From Tenrec ecaudatus (taxonomy: Eukaryota > Chordata > Mammalia > Afrosoricida > Tenrecidae), in assembly GCF_050624435.1 (NCBI RefSeq), contig NC_134548.1:124947583-125011582 (forward strand): a stretch of DNA of 64,000 bases, in the 5' to 3' direction. Below the pieces are notes generated by a model. The model was not told the DNA's origin. It made no database searches and saw only the letters and a list, made by a program, of their open reading frames with translations. Below, piece by piece: positions 22,322 through 32,262 of this stretch (positions within the stretch are counted from its first letter, which is position 1; the number at the start of each line of letters is the position of its first letter). The position numbers and the translations under genes are program-made.

Positions 22322-22545
22322 AATTGTGAGGCCATTGGGTTGCACAAATGGTTAAGCAGGCAGCTTGCTAGCTGAAAGGTGATTGGTTCTAACTCACTCA
22401 GGAGCACTTTGGGAAACAAGCTGGATAAGGTATTCCGGAAAGGTTATCATCTTGAAAACCCTACAGAGCAGTTCTGTTCTGCATATGTGGGGTCATCATG
22501 AGTCAGCATAGACTCAGCAGCAAATAACAACAATAAACAAAAACA
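22322..22545 (+). mobile_element. AfroSINE with RTE-like tail
   Basis: 'gccattgggttgcacaaatgg...cttgctagctgaaaggtg...ttctgcatatgtggggtcatcatgagtcagcatagactcagcagc' ends in 'aacaacaataaac'. That tail is close to RTE 3' ends (cctaacaacaac), as expected if RTE mobilised it. Confidence 0.75.
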
Positions 22546-22814
22546 TTATAATAATAAGTAATGCCACTCATGAGAATCATGGGATGCTCTTCTATTACCT
22601 ATAAATGTGCCTAATTATAAGGCTTGCTGATATTTGTATTATGAGTTGCATTCATGGTAATACTATAATTGTACTAATGCTAAATTAACAATGAGGTTTG
22701 CGGTAAACTAGGAGGAAAGTAACACCTTACCTTGACTCTGCATGGTTTAAGTGAGTTAGACCCTGGCACAGAACACAAACAATGACTGAAACGATGATAT
22801 TATTGATAAGAGAA

Positions 22815-23175
22815 GAGTTGATTGATTCCTTACTGTGTCTTGGGATTGCTTGAGGTGTTTTACCTGCATCGGCTCTTTCCATCTTCCCCACAAGCTTTTA
22901 CACTAGGCATGATGCTTCTTGCTTTTGAGCCCATTGTGACTCTTAGCACCTCCATGGGATAGAGGAGAAACACCCCCACAATGTTCCCAAGACTAATCTT
23001 GACAGAAATAGACAACCTTTTGGTTAGCAGCCAAATGCTTAATCGCTGAGCTACCAAGACTTCACTAGGCATTGTAGATACCCTCCTTTTGCATTTGAGT
23101 AAGCTGTGATACCAAGAGGCTGAATGACTTGCTTGTGGGCCCACAGCCAGTCCAAGCCGCATTCTCTTAACCAGG
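22815..23175 (+). mobile_element. MIR element split by an AfroSINE
   Basis: 'ttccttactgtgtcttgggattgcttgagg' left of the AfroSINE and 'tttgcatttgagtaagctgtgataccaagaggctgaatgacttgcttgtggg' right of it form one MIR. Confidence 0.65.
22911..23062 (-). mobile_element. AfroSINE inserted in a MIR, with 10-bp duplication
   Basis: 'gagcccattgtgactcttag...gacaaccttttggttagcagccaaatgcttaatcgctgagctaccaagac' is a reversed copy. cactaggcat occurs exactly on both sides (22901-22910 and 23063-23072). Confidence 0.85.
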
Positions 23176-23391
23176 ATTATTTTCAGGGTTATTGATGGTT
23201 GCAATGTAGTGATCACATGTAAGTCCTATTGTTATCTAAATTATGGCAGTCTTCTCTTATCAAAGAAGAATGAGTGTGATCCTCTTTCTTATTTACAAAA
23301 CAGTCTGAAGCCTGGGCGGTGGCTGGTGCTGGAGATGCTGATGTTGGAGATCAGGCCCAGGCTCGGGATGGATGGCTAGTGTGTATGTAGG

Positions 23392-23597
23392 GCAGAAGTT
23401 CCCAAATTATTTGGTTGTACCTTGCCCCCTCCTCCCTCGACCCCACTTCTCCAGGAAACAAAATTACACCACCATCCCCTGGCAACTAAAAACTTTTGTA
23501 CTATAGTCCATAATCCACGATAGAGTGTAGGTACTTGAATTCACAACCCCCCTGGGTCATTCCAGTGCCCCCAGGGGGTAGTGTCTCCCTCTTTGGG
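23392..23597. mobile_element. Possible hAT-like MITE
   Basis: The left end 'cagaagttcccaaattatttgg' and right end 'cctctttgggaaatgg' are approximate inverse complements. The interior holds CCCCC-rich stretches (agtgcccccagggggtagtg) as in hAT MITEs of the MER5/MER96 kind. No duplication was confirmed. Confidence 0.4.
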
Positions 23598-24225
23598 AAA
23601 TGGATGCAGGGCATAGGTGGTTAAACTCACCCTCCCGATGTTGGGAGGATCAGAGGATGTAGCTCAGGACCCAAACCCCTGGTATGGTGCTGGTTTACAG
23701 TAAATGGTTCTCAGATAGATTAATATTTCAAGTTAGCTTTTAGCTTCCAAGCATGCCAAGTAAAAAGGGCAAGCATAATTTGAACAGACAAAAGCAAAGA
23801 AAGACATTCTTGGTGTTCAATCCGTGAATGACAACTATTTGTCACTCTCCAGCAACACTCTTCCCCTTTATCCACCTGCCCTAACTTCCTGCCCAAAGGA
23901 ATAGACATCATGCCAACAGCTGGTTGTTCATAGCTGTTTAAGAACCCAGTATTCAATATCACCCAGTGGTGGAAGGCTTCCAGCCTGCATGTATCTAATA
24001 TACTCTTGGGTAACATCCAACTCAATCGATATGGCCAGAAAAAGTTCCCAGGGAATGGAGTGACTGTGAGATGAAAGGGTGAATGATGGTTATGGTTGGG
24101 TGGACAAGAAATTGAGACAAGGAATGGGTGGGATCTGTTAATGGGGTGGAGGCTTGTCAGTTCCTCTTAGGGAGTAATTGGAGGAAGAAGCTCCCTCTTT
24201 ACGTGGTGGGAGAGTGAGCCCCCAT

Positions 24226-24412
24226 CACCACTGCTCTCCAATTGATTCCAACTCAGTGTGAACCTACAGGACAGAGTCGAACCACCCAGTCGGGTTTCCA
24301 AGGCTATAAGTCATTAGGGATGCAAATGATCTCATTGTCCTCCAGTGGAGTAACTAGAGGATTCAAACCATCAACCTCTCAATAGCAAACCACTGCATCA
24401 TTAGGGCTCCTG
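24226..24412 (-). mobile_element. AfroSINE variant
   Basis: 'ccaattgattccaactcagtg...ggacagagtcgaaccacccag...ccagtggagtaactagagg...catcattagggctcct' is a complete reversed copy of the 'ggacagagtcgaac' variant. Confidence 0.85.
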
Positions 24413-24630
24413 GGGAGAGTGAGACTTCAAGAAAGGATAAATTGGCAGACTATTTGTGAAGTTATTAGAACTCCTCCAACTCGAATTCCACACTCCCAGT
24501 AAAAGGCTGAAAGAATGAGGTAAGGGTCTCTAGAGAAGGTAAAACACTGAGGAGGTGGTGAACCTGGGTATGCCTGCCCAGGGCAGTCCATGACCTTCAG
24601 TTGATATTTATCCATAACTAAGCTTGGGAA

Positions 24631-24755
24631 AAGGAGCCCTGGTAGGTCAGTGTTTAAGAACTTGACTGCTAACCGAAAGGTCTGTGGTTCAATCCCAGGA
24701 GCAGCTTCAAAGGAAAAATGATGTGGTAGTTGTGTCTGTAAAGATTACATGGCAG
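24631..24755 (+). mobile_element. AfroSINE, 3'-shortened
   Basis: 'ggagccctggtaggtcagtgtttaagaacttgactgctaaccgaaaggtctgtgg' is a well preserved tRNA-like head. The end after 'gattacatggcagg' is lost. Confidence 0.85.
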
Positions 24756-25390
24756 GTCATTATTAATTGGAGTCTAATCTGTGGCAAAATATTTGATCTA
24801 GTTTGGATTTGATCTTTGGACATTCTGAAGATCTTCAAGAGTAACAGAGCCTACATGATCTGGGCTAGTGCCTCCAGGACAAAGAGCCCCCAAATCCTCC
24901 CATCAGATTATCAGGGCCTTAGACTCCTCCCATCAGACTCCTTGGAGGCCTGACCACCTCTTCCTCCTCTTTTCAGGCAGCCAGAAATCATAAAGTTGAT
25001 GTGAGGGACCTTTAGTTTCATGCTGACCACTGCTTTGCAGCTGACTCTGCCTGTGACTACTCCAGAGTAGCCTACCATTGGTCACTCACCATAGCTCTAG
25101 GTCGCTTACTGTGAGATACCAGTGAGAACCTTATCAAATGGTTGTGTTCCAAGGGGGGCTCTATACCTTTTCTTTAAAAGATATGGGGATTTGAGAATCT
25201 TGAGTTTCAGAAAAACCATAAGGGTTCTCCTGATCTATTCCTCCTTCCTCTCAGCCACAATGAAGTCAGTCACAGGACTTCAATTTCTGGGTCCCATCAA
25301 TATCATAAGTGTGAGACCAACATAGCCGGTGTACATCCACCATCTCCTACCCACCCCCATCTTCCTGCACTTCCAATACCTGCTGTAAAT

Positions 25391-25966
25391 GAGAGTGTGG
25401 CAGAATTTCTAAAGTGTCCTCTAAGATACCCCTGGAACCTGTGAATATGCAGATATACTAATCTGTGATTACGTTAAATTATACAGTGGATTTTACTATA
25501 GCCTATGGAGAATGTCCTAGTGGGCTTGACCTAAATGCAAGGACCCTTAAGAACAGAGACTGTTCGCCAGCTCTGGTAGAAGGGGAAGTCAGAGAGACGT
25601 GCAGCATGAGAAGGACTTGACTCAGATTGCTGGATTGGTTCTTCTAAGAGGTTACTTGCTAAGACATGTGTACGGTCTCCTGGAACATGGAGGAAATCCA
25701 ACAAGGAAACTGGAGCCTCCGACTTATAGCAGTCAGAAAGTGGAATGTGCCAACAACTTTCGTGATCTTGGAATGGATTTCTTTCTCAGAACCTCCAGCT
25801 AAGAGAACAGAAGCTGACCCCAGGTAATGTCTTGATGGTTGTCTTAGCCTTGGGAGACCCAAAGCAGAGAACTCCGACAAGCTCATGCATATGTCTGCCC
25901 TTTAGAACTGTGAGTACTGCTTGAATCTGCTGAATTTGTTACAGCAGCAATAGAAAACCAATAAAC
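25391..25966 (+). mobile_element. MLT1-type MaLR LTR
   Basis: This fossil solo LTR is recognised by phrases common to MLT1 LTRs: 'gtgaatatgcagatat...gattacgttaaattat' near its start, 'agaactgtgagtactg' near 25910, and 'tttgttacagcagcaatagaaaaccaat' at its end. It is diverged and ancient (eutherian-wide family). Borders are approximate and no flanking duplication was established. Confidence 0.7.
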
Positions 25967-26281
25967 ATTTCCATCTGATATTCTCCCCAAGTTTTCCCGG
26001 ACAGACTAGTTTTTCCACAAAGTAATGCTTCCCAGAGAGGATTCCTCATGCATCAGGCCTCATATCCCAGTCTCTCTCCTTTGCCACCTCTTTTTTCCCT
26101 CTCTCAAACTGTTTTCAGTCTCCCCACGTGTGTCTAAGGAGTATCCCCCACATGGGTCTAAGGGGTACTTAGCCCACATCATTTCCCCCAATTCTACCTC
26201 AAGAACAGACCACCCACAGCTATTTCTCTGCCTTCCCCAGGAGAAATCGCCCTAGGGTTCGGATGATTGGCTCAAATGCAA

Positions 26282-26480
26282 AACTCATTGTAATTGAGTC
26301 AATTCTGACTCAGGGTGACCCTATAAGATGGGGCAAGTTTACCTTTGTGAGTATCTGAGAAGATAACTCTTCACAGTAGTAGAAAGCTTCATCTTTCTCC
26401 CATGGAGTGGCTGGAGGTTTCAACCTACTGACCTTGCAGTTAGCAGCCCAATACATAACCACTATGCCACCAGGGATCCT
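26282..26480 (-). mobile_element. AfroSINE
   Basis: Complete reversed copy from 'attgagtcaattctgactc' to 'ataaccactatgccaccaggg'. The flanks gatgattggc (near 26262) and gatggttggc (near 26482) may be its target duplication. Confidence 0.9.
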
Positions 26481-26990
26481 TTGATGGTTGGCAGACCACA
26501 GCATACCCTTGCTCCAGGACATATTAAACCCACTATGCTAATCCTTTGTCCTTCTGTGTATGGCATCTGCGGCCCACCCCAGGGTGTCCAAGGGCTGGGG
26601 ATGTGACTTGTCAGAGCTCAGCAGAAAGAGGCTCTCCCGGAAAGGAGTGTACCTCGTCAAGGGTACCTAGAGCCATAGGGATTGTGCTTCTGGCTTCTTC
26701 CTAATAGCTTTGGCCCCTCTGCCTCTTCTCGGCCCCTTGCAACTCATCTCATCTTAGGAGGGAGGAGAAGGACAGGAGATGGGAAGAGAAGGATACCAGA
26801 GAGGGCGCTCCCCCATCCTCAGGTGCCACTGTGCTCCACCTCTCGCCAGTGCCACGCGGGCTCTTGAATGGATGTTTAATTGGAATTACTCTAGCAGTTA
26901 GGTAGTGCCATGTGCTTAAGCTGCCTCCCCAAGAGGCCTGGGAAATGTGACAAGCTTCTCAGAGATCTCATTACTGATTCCTTGTAACGT

Positions 26991-27484
26991 GCTGCCTTTC
27001 TCTGCTGTCTCTGCAAGATTGGGGTGTTCCAGGTGGACGACCAAATAACTATTGTCTTCAGGGTGTTCAATAGGTACCTTGAGGTTATGCGGAAGCTCCA
27101 GAAGATGTACCGGATGGAGCCAGTCAGAAGCCAGGGCATGAGGGGCCTGGATGACTTCCAGTTTCTGCCCTTCATCTGGGGTAGCTCACAGCTGATAGAC
27201 CACCCCTCTCTGGAGTCCAGACACTTTGTGGGCGAGAAGGCCGTGAATGAGAACCACAGGACTACATGTTCCTGGAGTGCATTCTGTTCATTACTGAGAT
27301 GAAAACGGGCCGCTTTGCTGAGCACTCCAACCAGCTGTGGAACTTCAGTGCTGTCCTCTCCTGGTCCAAAGTAAACCAGGGTCTCCTCCGAATGTATAAG
27401 GCTGAGTGCCTGGAGAAGTTCCCGGTGATCCAGCACTTCAAGTTCAGAAGTCTGCTGCCCATCCAGCCTGTCACATCATCCTAG
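26991..27484 (+). pseudogene. PTPA: Processed pseudogene of PTPA (PP2A phosphatase activator), 5'-truncated
   Basis: The plus strand encodes the C-terminal half of PTPA (PPP2R4), the peptidyl-prolyl isomerase-type activator of protein phosphatase 2A. It starts at AAFLCCLCKIGV and passes through NRYLEVMRKLQK, GLDDFQFLPFIWGSSQLIDH and FLECILFITEMKTG to the natural stop after LLPIQPVTSS (TAG 27482-27484). The parent gene has several introns across this stretch and none is present, so this is a retrocopy. Total length is one base short of a whole frame. The missing base is near 27255, where NENHK-DYMF slips out of frame. There are also many replacements, for example MRGLDD where I recall VWGLDD. 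Sequence left of about 26991 no longer matches PTPA, so roughly the first 55-60% of the protein is absent. The following bases to about 27660 look like retained 3'UTR. No poly(A) tail or flanking duplication was identified. It is dead and opposite in orientation to IL1RAPL2. Confidence 0.93.
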
Positions 27485-27660
27485 GAGGGCCTTGAAGCCA
27501 GAGCCACCCAGACTGCCCTCCCCACCCATCTGCGGCCCATCAATTTCTGACTGTTCCGGGATGCTTCTCCTCTGTTCCTTGTGGATTTGGGTGCTGAGTC
27601 ACAGCTGTGTTCACTTCAGAACATTCATCTAAACTGGCATATTTAAAACATGTGCATATA
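27485..27660 (+). pseudogene. Probable 3'UTR remainder of the PTPA retrocopy
   Basis: This GC-moderate sequence directly follows the PTPA stop codon and differs in composition from the AT-rich intron beyond it. It is read as retained 3'UTR by position only. The right boundary is a guess because no poly(A) run closes it. Confidence 0.45.
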
Positions 27661-28096
27661 CTATTTTCAGGTCTAAGATTTGATTTCACCATACATGCAA
27701 GCTAACCAGTCCACCCCGTTATTGGTTCCTGGATCCTGGCAGAAGAAGCTAGACTTCTGTGTCAGATGCAAGAGATTTTATCAAGGCACAGCAAGCAATA
27801 TGCGCATCGGGATATTTGCACCAGTCCCTCCCCTTGCCAAGCCCCATGGGAAGGGTAGAGAGATGCCTGGCAGGGGGGGAAGGGGGTGGGGAGAAGGCTG
27901 CTTCCCATGCAGTGGATCAGCATCAGAGTCAAGGAACACCAAACTTGGAGAATTTTGTAGTGGGTAGTTAGCAAGCCCGCTCTTGGTCCAGGGAGAGAAA
28001 GTGTCTTCTCCCTAGAGGTTGCTTGCCACAAGCATCACCTGAAATATGGCCAAGTTCAAAACAAACAAACAAAACCAATCCGTTGCATTATTGGCA
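27661..28096. other. Unassigned intron
   Basis: Between the PTPA retrocopy and an RTE fragment. A G-rich stretch lies at 27868-27897. Overlapping short frames are not supported as genes. Confidence 0.4.
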
Positions 28097-28310
28097 TGTT
28101 GCTGTTGTTGTTCTGGGCCATCGACATGGTTCTGACCCATAGTCACCCTATCCACAACAGATCAAAACTCTGCCTGGTCCAGTGCCATCCTCACAGTCTG
28201 TCCTATGACGGAGTTCATTGTTGCAGCCACTGTGTCACACCATCTCATTGAGGGCCTTCAACTATTTGCTGCCCCTCCACTTTACCGACAATGCTGTTAT
28301 TGGCATATCT
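28097..28310 (-). mobile_element. RTE LINE 3'-end fragment
   Basis: The order gttgttgttctgggccatcg, gcctggtccagtgccatcctc, cattgttgcagccactgtgtc and ctccactttaccgac is the reverse strand of an RTE 3' end. It is truncated after about 210 bp. Confidence 0.72.
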
Positions 28311-29258
28311 GGCAAGGTCTTTAGGAGCACAAGAAGTTATTGCATGTCACCTTCACAGCTATACTTCAGTAAAATTTTCAAACACAGGTACACCTGTGCA
28401 CCAAATACTGACTAACAAGCCCCTCTATCTTTGACAAACTTTATCTCCTTCTCCCAATCCTTCATTCACTCCTTTGATTTCTTTTCCATCCACAATCTAC
28501 ACTCCTGGTGCCATTCCTTGTCATCCAAATGGCTCCCTCCATCCTACCCCCACTCAGGGCAGAAAGCAAAGAAGTGACTGGATGAAGGCAACTTGGGTCT
28601 GACATGGTCATAACACACAGTTTCAGGAAATATTTCCTGGCACAGAAATCAACTGGCAGGGAAGGGTATTCCCTATTCCTTCAGGCCAGCTACAACTCTT
28701 CTGGGTTTCTGTCTTACAGGTAAGATATAAGTAGGCCAGGTGAGTTTGGGTACAGGTTAGGAATGTGCTTAACCTTTTCAAGCCCAAATTGTTTTCTGGT
28801 TTGAATATTATGTTGGAACCATATGTTTTCAGTAATGAAAGGCAGCGTAAATGAAGTGATTTGGGGGGAGATAATATGGATTTTGATACATTTAGTGGGA
28901 CACACGTGTCCCAAGGGTTCTCCAATGCTGGGTTTTTTTGGGATAAGACTTTTTTCTTCAGATTCACACCATTATTGAGGCACCCACTAGATGGCAGTAC
29001 TCACTAAAAGAGGGATACCAATTTCCTAATAAACCCCAGAGGTGGAAAATGAAATTAAATACTCTATGTCCCATGGGTCATGAAAGGGTGAAGTCTACCT
29101 AGGCCACAATCACACACATGCGCACGCATACATACATTCAGAGATTTCTGCTGTGTTTTGTAATGAGGTTGGAAGACTTCCAGTTAGTGTGAGTAGAAAC
29201 ACATTAGGGGTACCAGGATCAATGTCCCAAGTTATGCTCTCTCTACTATATAACAAAG
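28311..29258. other. Unassigned intron
   Basis: No recognised repeat. A small palindromic 'aggaaatatttcct' lies near 28624. Confidence 0.4.
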
Positions 29259-29462
29259 AGACCACTGGTGGTGGTGTGGCTTATGACTTGGGCTGCTCAC
29301 TCCAAGGTCATTCTGAACCCATCAGGCGTTCCAAGGGAGAGAAATGAGGCTTCTTACTCCCATCATGAGATACAGCCTCAGACACCGACAGGGGCAGTTC
29401 TACTCGGTCCTATAAGATCACTATGAGTTGGAATCAATGTGATAGCAGTGATCTTGGTTTAG
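29259..29462 (+). mobile_element. AfroSINE
   Basis: 'agagaccactggtggtggtg...gaggcttcttactcccatcatgagatacagcctcagacacc...cactatgagttggaatc' is a full-length diverged copy. Confidence 0.85.
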
Positions 29463-29539
29463 TTGTTAGGTCATATGATGGAGGGTAAATTAGCATCTGC
29501 CATCGAGTCCTAAAATGCAGGGCACTGTGAATAAACTAA

Positions 29540-29852
29540 GAGACACTGGTGGCAATGTGGGTTAAGTGTTGGACTGTTAATAACAGCATCAGTCATTGAA
29601 ACCCACCGACGGCTCTGTGGGAGAAAGATGAAGCTGTCTGCTCCCATCAAGATTAGGGCAAAGAATGTACAGATGTGCTTTATACAATCGATGTATGTAT
29701 ATGTATGGATTGTGATAAGAATTGTATGAGCCCCTAATAAAATGTTTTTTAAAAAAAGATTTAGAGTCTGTAAACCCCAAAGGAGTAGTTAGTTCTACTT
29801 TGTCCTCTAGGACTGCTATGAGTCAAGATCAACTTGATAGTGATGGGTTTGG
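29540..29852 (+). mobile_element. AfroSINE split by an L1 tail
   Basis: The head and middle (agacactggtggcaatgtgg ... gctcccatcaagatta) are separated by about 100 bp of L1 3' tail from the remainder (agatttagagtctgtaaacc ... gctatgagtcaagatc). Confidence 0.87.
29656..29757 (+). mobile_element. Roughly 100-bp L1 3' tail inserted in an AfroSINE
   Basis: 'aagaatgtacagatgtgctt...tggattgtgataagaattgtatgagcccctaataaaatg' plus an A-run is the last 100 bp of the L1 3' terminus seen at 13261. It interrupts an AfroSINE between 'cccatcaagatta' and 'agatttagagtctg', so agatt(t)a is repeated on both sides. Confidence 0.8.
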
Positions 29853-30589
29853 GATTGGTGATGCGGCACACAATACAACGGTAACCGTACCCATTCTCTT
29901 TCAGGATCATGATGAAGGTGTGGGGGCAGGGCAAAGGGCATGGGGAAAATGGCCAGGGGAAAGCCTAGTGTCTCTGCCACCCACCAAGAACCTCACCTTC
30001 TTGCCGATGTCTGTAATCTTGTTGTCTCTATACCTATATGCTACCATCTTGAGTGAGTATATGTCTTCTACACCCACATCCAGATAGCTCATGCTACAGA
30101 GTCAGATACAAGCAATCCCAAAGATAGCCCAGCAGCCTCTTCTAACTTTAGGCCCCAGCAAACTCTTGTTACAGGATCTGTGAGGACAGTTTGGGGATCC
30201 CTGGTGAGAGTGTGGTATGCCTTCACAAGTAAACTGGGACTCTACTTCTGAGGTCACAAGAGTGAATTCCCAGGAAGTTTGAACTTCGTTTAAGTGCTGG
30301 GACCTGAGAGAATCTTAGACCCCTTCCAGCCCTGAATAGTCTCCTTTAAACAATCTCATTTTGCCTTTTCCTACTGGCTCAATGACTGCCTGAAAGAAGA
30401 GGTACTTCACATATCCAGGATGTCTGCACCCTCTCTCCATGCACAGCCCCTGGTGGAAGGGGGAACTACAGACCTAGATCACCTTTGTCCCTTGCCTAAC
30501 ACCGTATAACTTATGGATATTGTCTGGAACTCTTAGAACCCCACTTCAAAAAAGGGGGGGGATTTTCACTCAAACGTTCATGAAGACTA
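29853..30589. other. Unassigned intron
   Basis: A possible but unconvincing AfroSINE head ('ggggatccctggtgagagtgtgg') at 30194 lacks the rest of the SINE. Nothing else was recognised. Confidence 0.4.
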
Positions 30590-31190
30590 GGCTCTTCCTG
30601 AGCCCTTTATTCATTTATTATTAATTGCTTTGCATCTACATTTTTCTCTTTCCCTCCCTGCTCTGCCCCCTCCACTCCTTTGCTCCATGCTCTACCTATC
30701 CAAATCTGTTTATTTGGGTGTGAAAATATTTTCTTGATTTTTTTTCCTTTATATGTGGTCTCATGCAATATTTTTTCTTTACACAATTGGCAAACTTTGC
30801 TTAGCATATCTTCCATATCCATCCATGTCATAAGGGATTTTATAGTTTCATCATGATTCTTTAGCTATGTGGAATATTCCATTGTATATATGTACCAATG
30901 TTTATTTTTTTCTTCCACTGAGGGATATTTAGGCTCTTTCAAGAGTCTTGAGATTGTGAATGGCGCTGTGATGAGCAAGGGTTTGCATATACCCACTCAT
31001 GGTTGCTCCTTATTTTTTTAGGGTATATACCAAGGGGTTAGATTTTTTTTTTTTGAGAAAACAGTATGGAGCTTTCCATGGCTGTACAACTTCACAATCC
31101 CAACAGCAGTGTATGAGATTGAAAATGTTAGTTAATTCTTTAGGTATTCTACCTAATTCCAACAGACTCTCAAATGGAATGAGATACTAG
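30590..31190 (-). mobile_element. Older L1 fragment, ORF2 C-terminus
   Basis: The minus strand encodes MTWMDMEDMLSKVCQLCKEK and adjacent sequence matching the end of L1 ORF2 (ATTWMNLE..MLSE..). Upstream pieces are 'tggaatattccattgtatatatg' and 'aacagtatggagctttccatgg' in reversed L1 order. Only the 3' part of the element remains. Confidence 0.78.
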
Positions 31191-31221
31191 AAAGGTCCCC
31201 AAATTCAAAACTATGCTTTTA

Positions 31222-31413
31222 AACCCAAACCAAACATACTGTCATCAAATTGATATTGACTCATAGGGACCCCACATATAGGATTTCTGAGATGATAAAT
31301 CTTTCTGGGAGGAGACAGCCTCATTTTACTTCCATAGAGAAACAGATGGGTTCAAACCACTGCCCTGAAAGGTAAGAGCCCCATGACTAAGCCACAGCAC
31401 CACCAGGGCTCCT
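31222..31413 (-). mobile_element. AfroSINE
   Basis: Reversed full-length copy from 'tgtcatcaaattgatattgac' to 'gccacagcaccaccagggctcct'. Confidence 0.88.
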
Positions 31414-32262
31414 ATAGTCTGTCTACACGGTCCTATATATGTCACCCTGTGACCATTATTACTTGTGGTTCTATCTCATGCATGAACCTATCATCATTGG
31501 TGATCTGCTGTGTACAGTATCTCTGCCCACCTCAGAAATCTCATCCGTTATTTCTCCACAGAGGGGATACCCGAGGGAAGCTTTCAGTCTGAGGATGCTT
31601 GTCAGAATAGGACCGTTCCTCAGGCCATCCTAGCACTCCGATACAGATAAGGTTGCTTGTGTACGGAGGACATGCATGGCGTATGAGCTTTCTGTATGAG
31701 CATTCTTTCTCTGCTTAGTGCTGACTCAAGCCTGCAGGCTGGATCATCAGAAGCTTTGTGCACAATCAAGATGCCAGTGGATGGTTGACCAGCAATCTTA
31801 TTTCCTGGTTGTTTTAAGAGTGGCGGATGCTGTTTGGGGACTAATGGGATCTTAGCAATTTTCTATTCCTCTGTGCAGTCCCAGGCCCAAGGGGGTATCT
31901 TGTGAACTCTATATGTTTGGGGGACCCCAGTCAGCAACTGTTCTTTCAACCTCCTGGCCTTTCACCCCAACAACTTGTCCCTCTGAATTATATTTCAGCC
32001 TCCTGGATCCTCTCACAGTGCTCTGGTAATCTAGCTATTCTACTTCTGGGTGGTTTGGGTTGGTACCTTCTTCACACTATTCCGTCTGCCACACATACTA
32101 TTTTGATAGTTTCAAAGTAGCCCACTGGTGTTAAATTGTGTGAGATGTGGGTATAGATTTCAGCATTCTGAGTAATGGGGGACAATATTTCCCGCATCTA
32201 AGCCAGCATCATCATCAATTATTATAATATATTGTATATTTAATATATTGTCTTTTATTTCA
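31414..32262. other. Unassigned intron
   Basis: No recognisable gene or repeat family by eye. AT-rich at the right end. Confidence 0.4.

Noticed and set aside
26891-27436. A 181-codon open frame on the minus strand
   Set aside because: It is the antisense shadow of the PTPA retropseudogene on the plus strand and matches no protein family.
30194-30262. Possible additional AfroSINE head
   Set aside because: Only about 25 bp resemble the head and nothing after it follows the SINE order.
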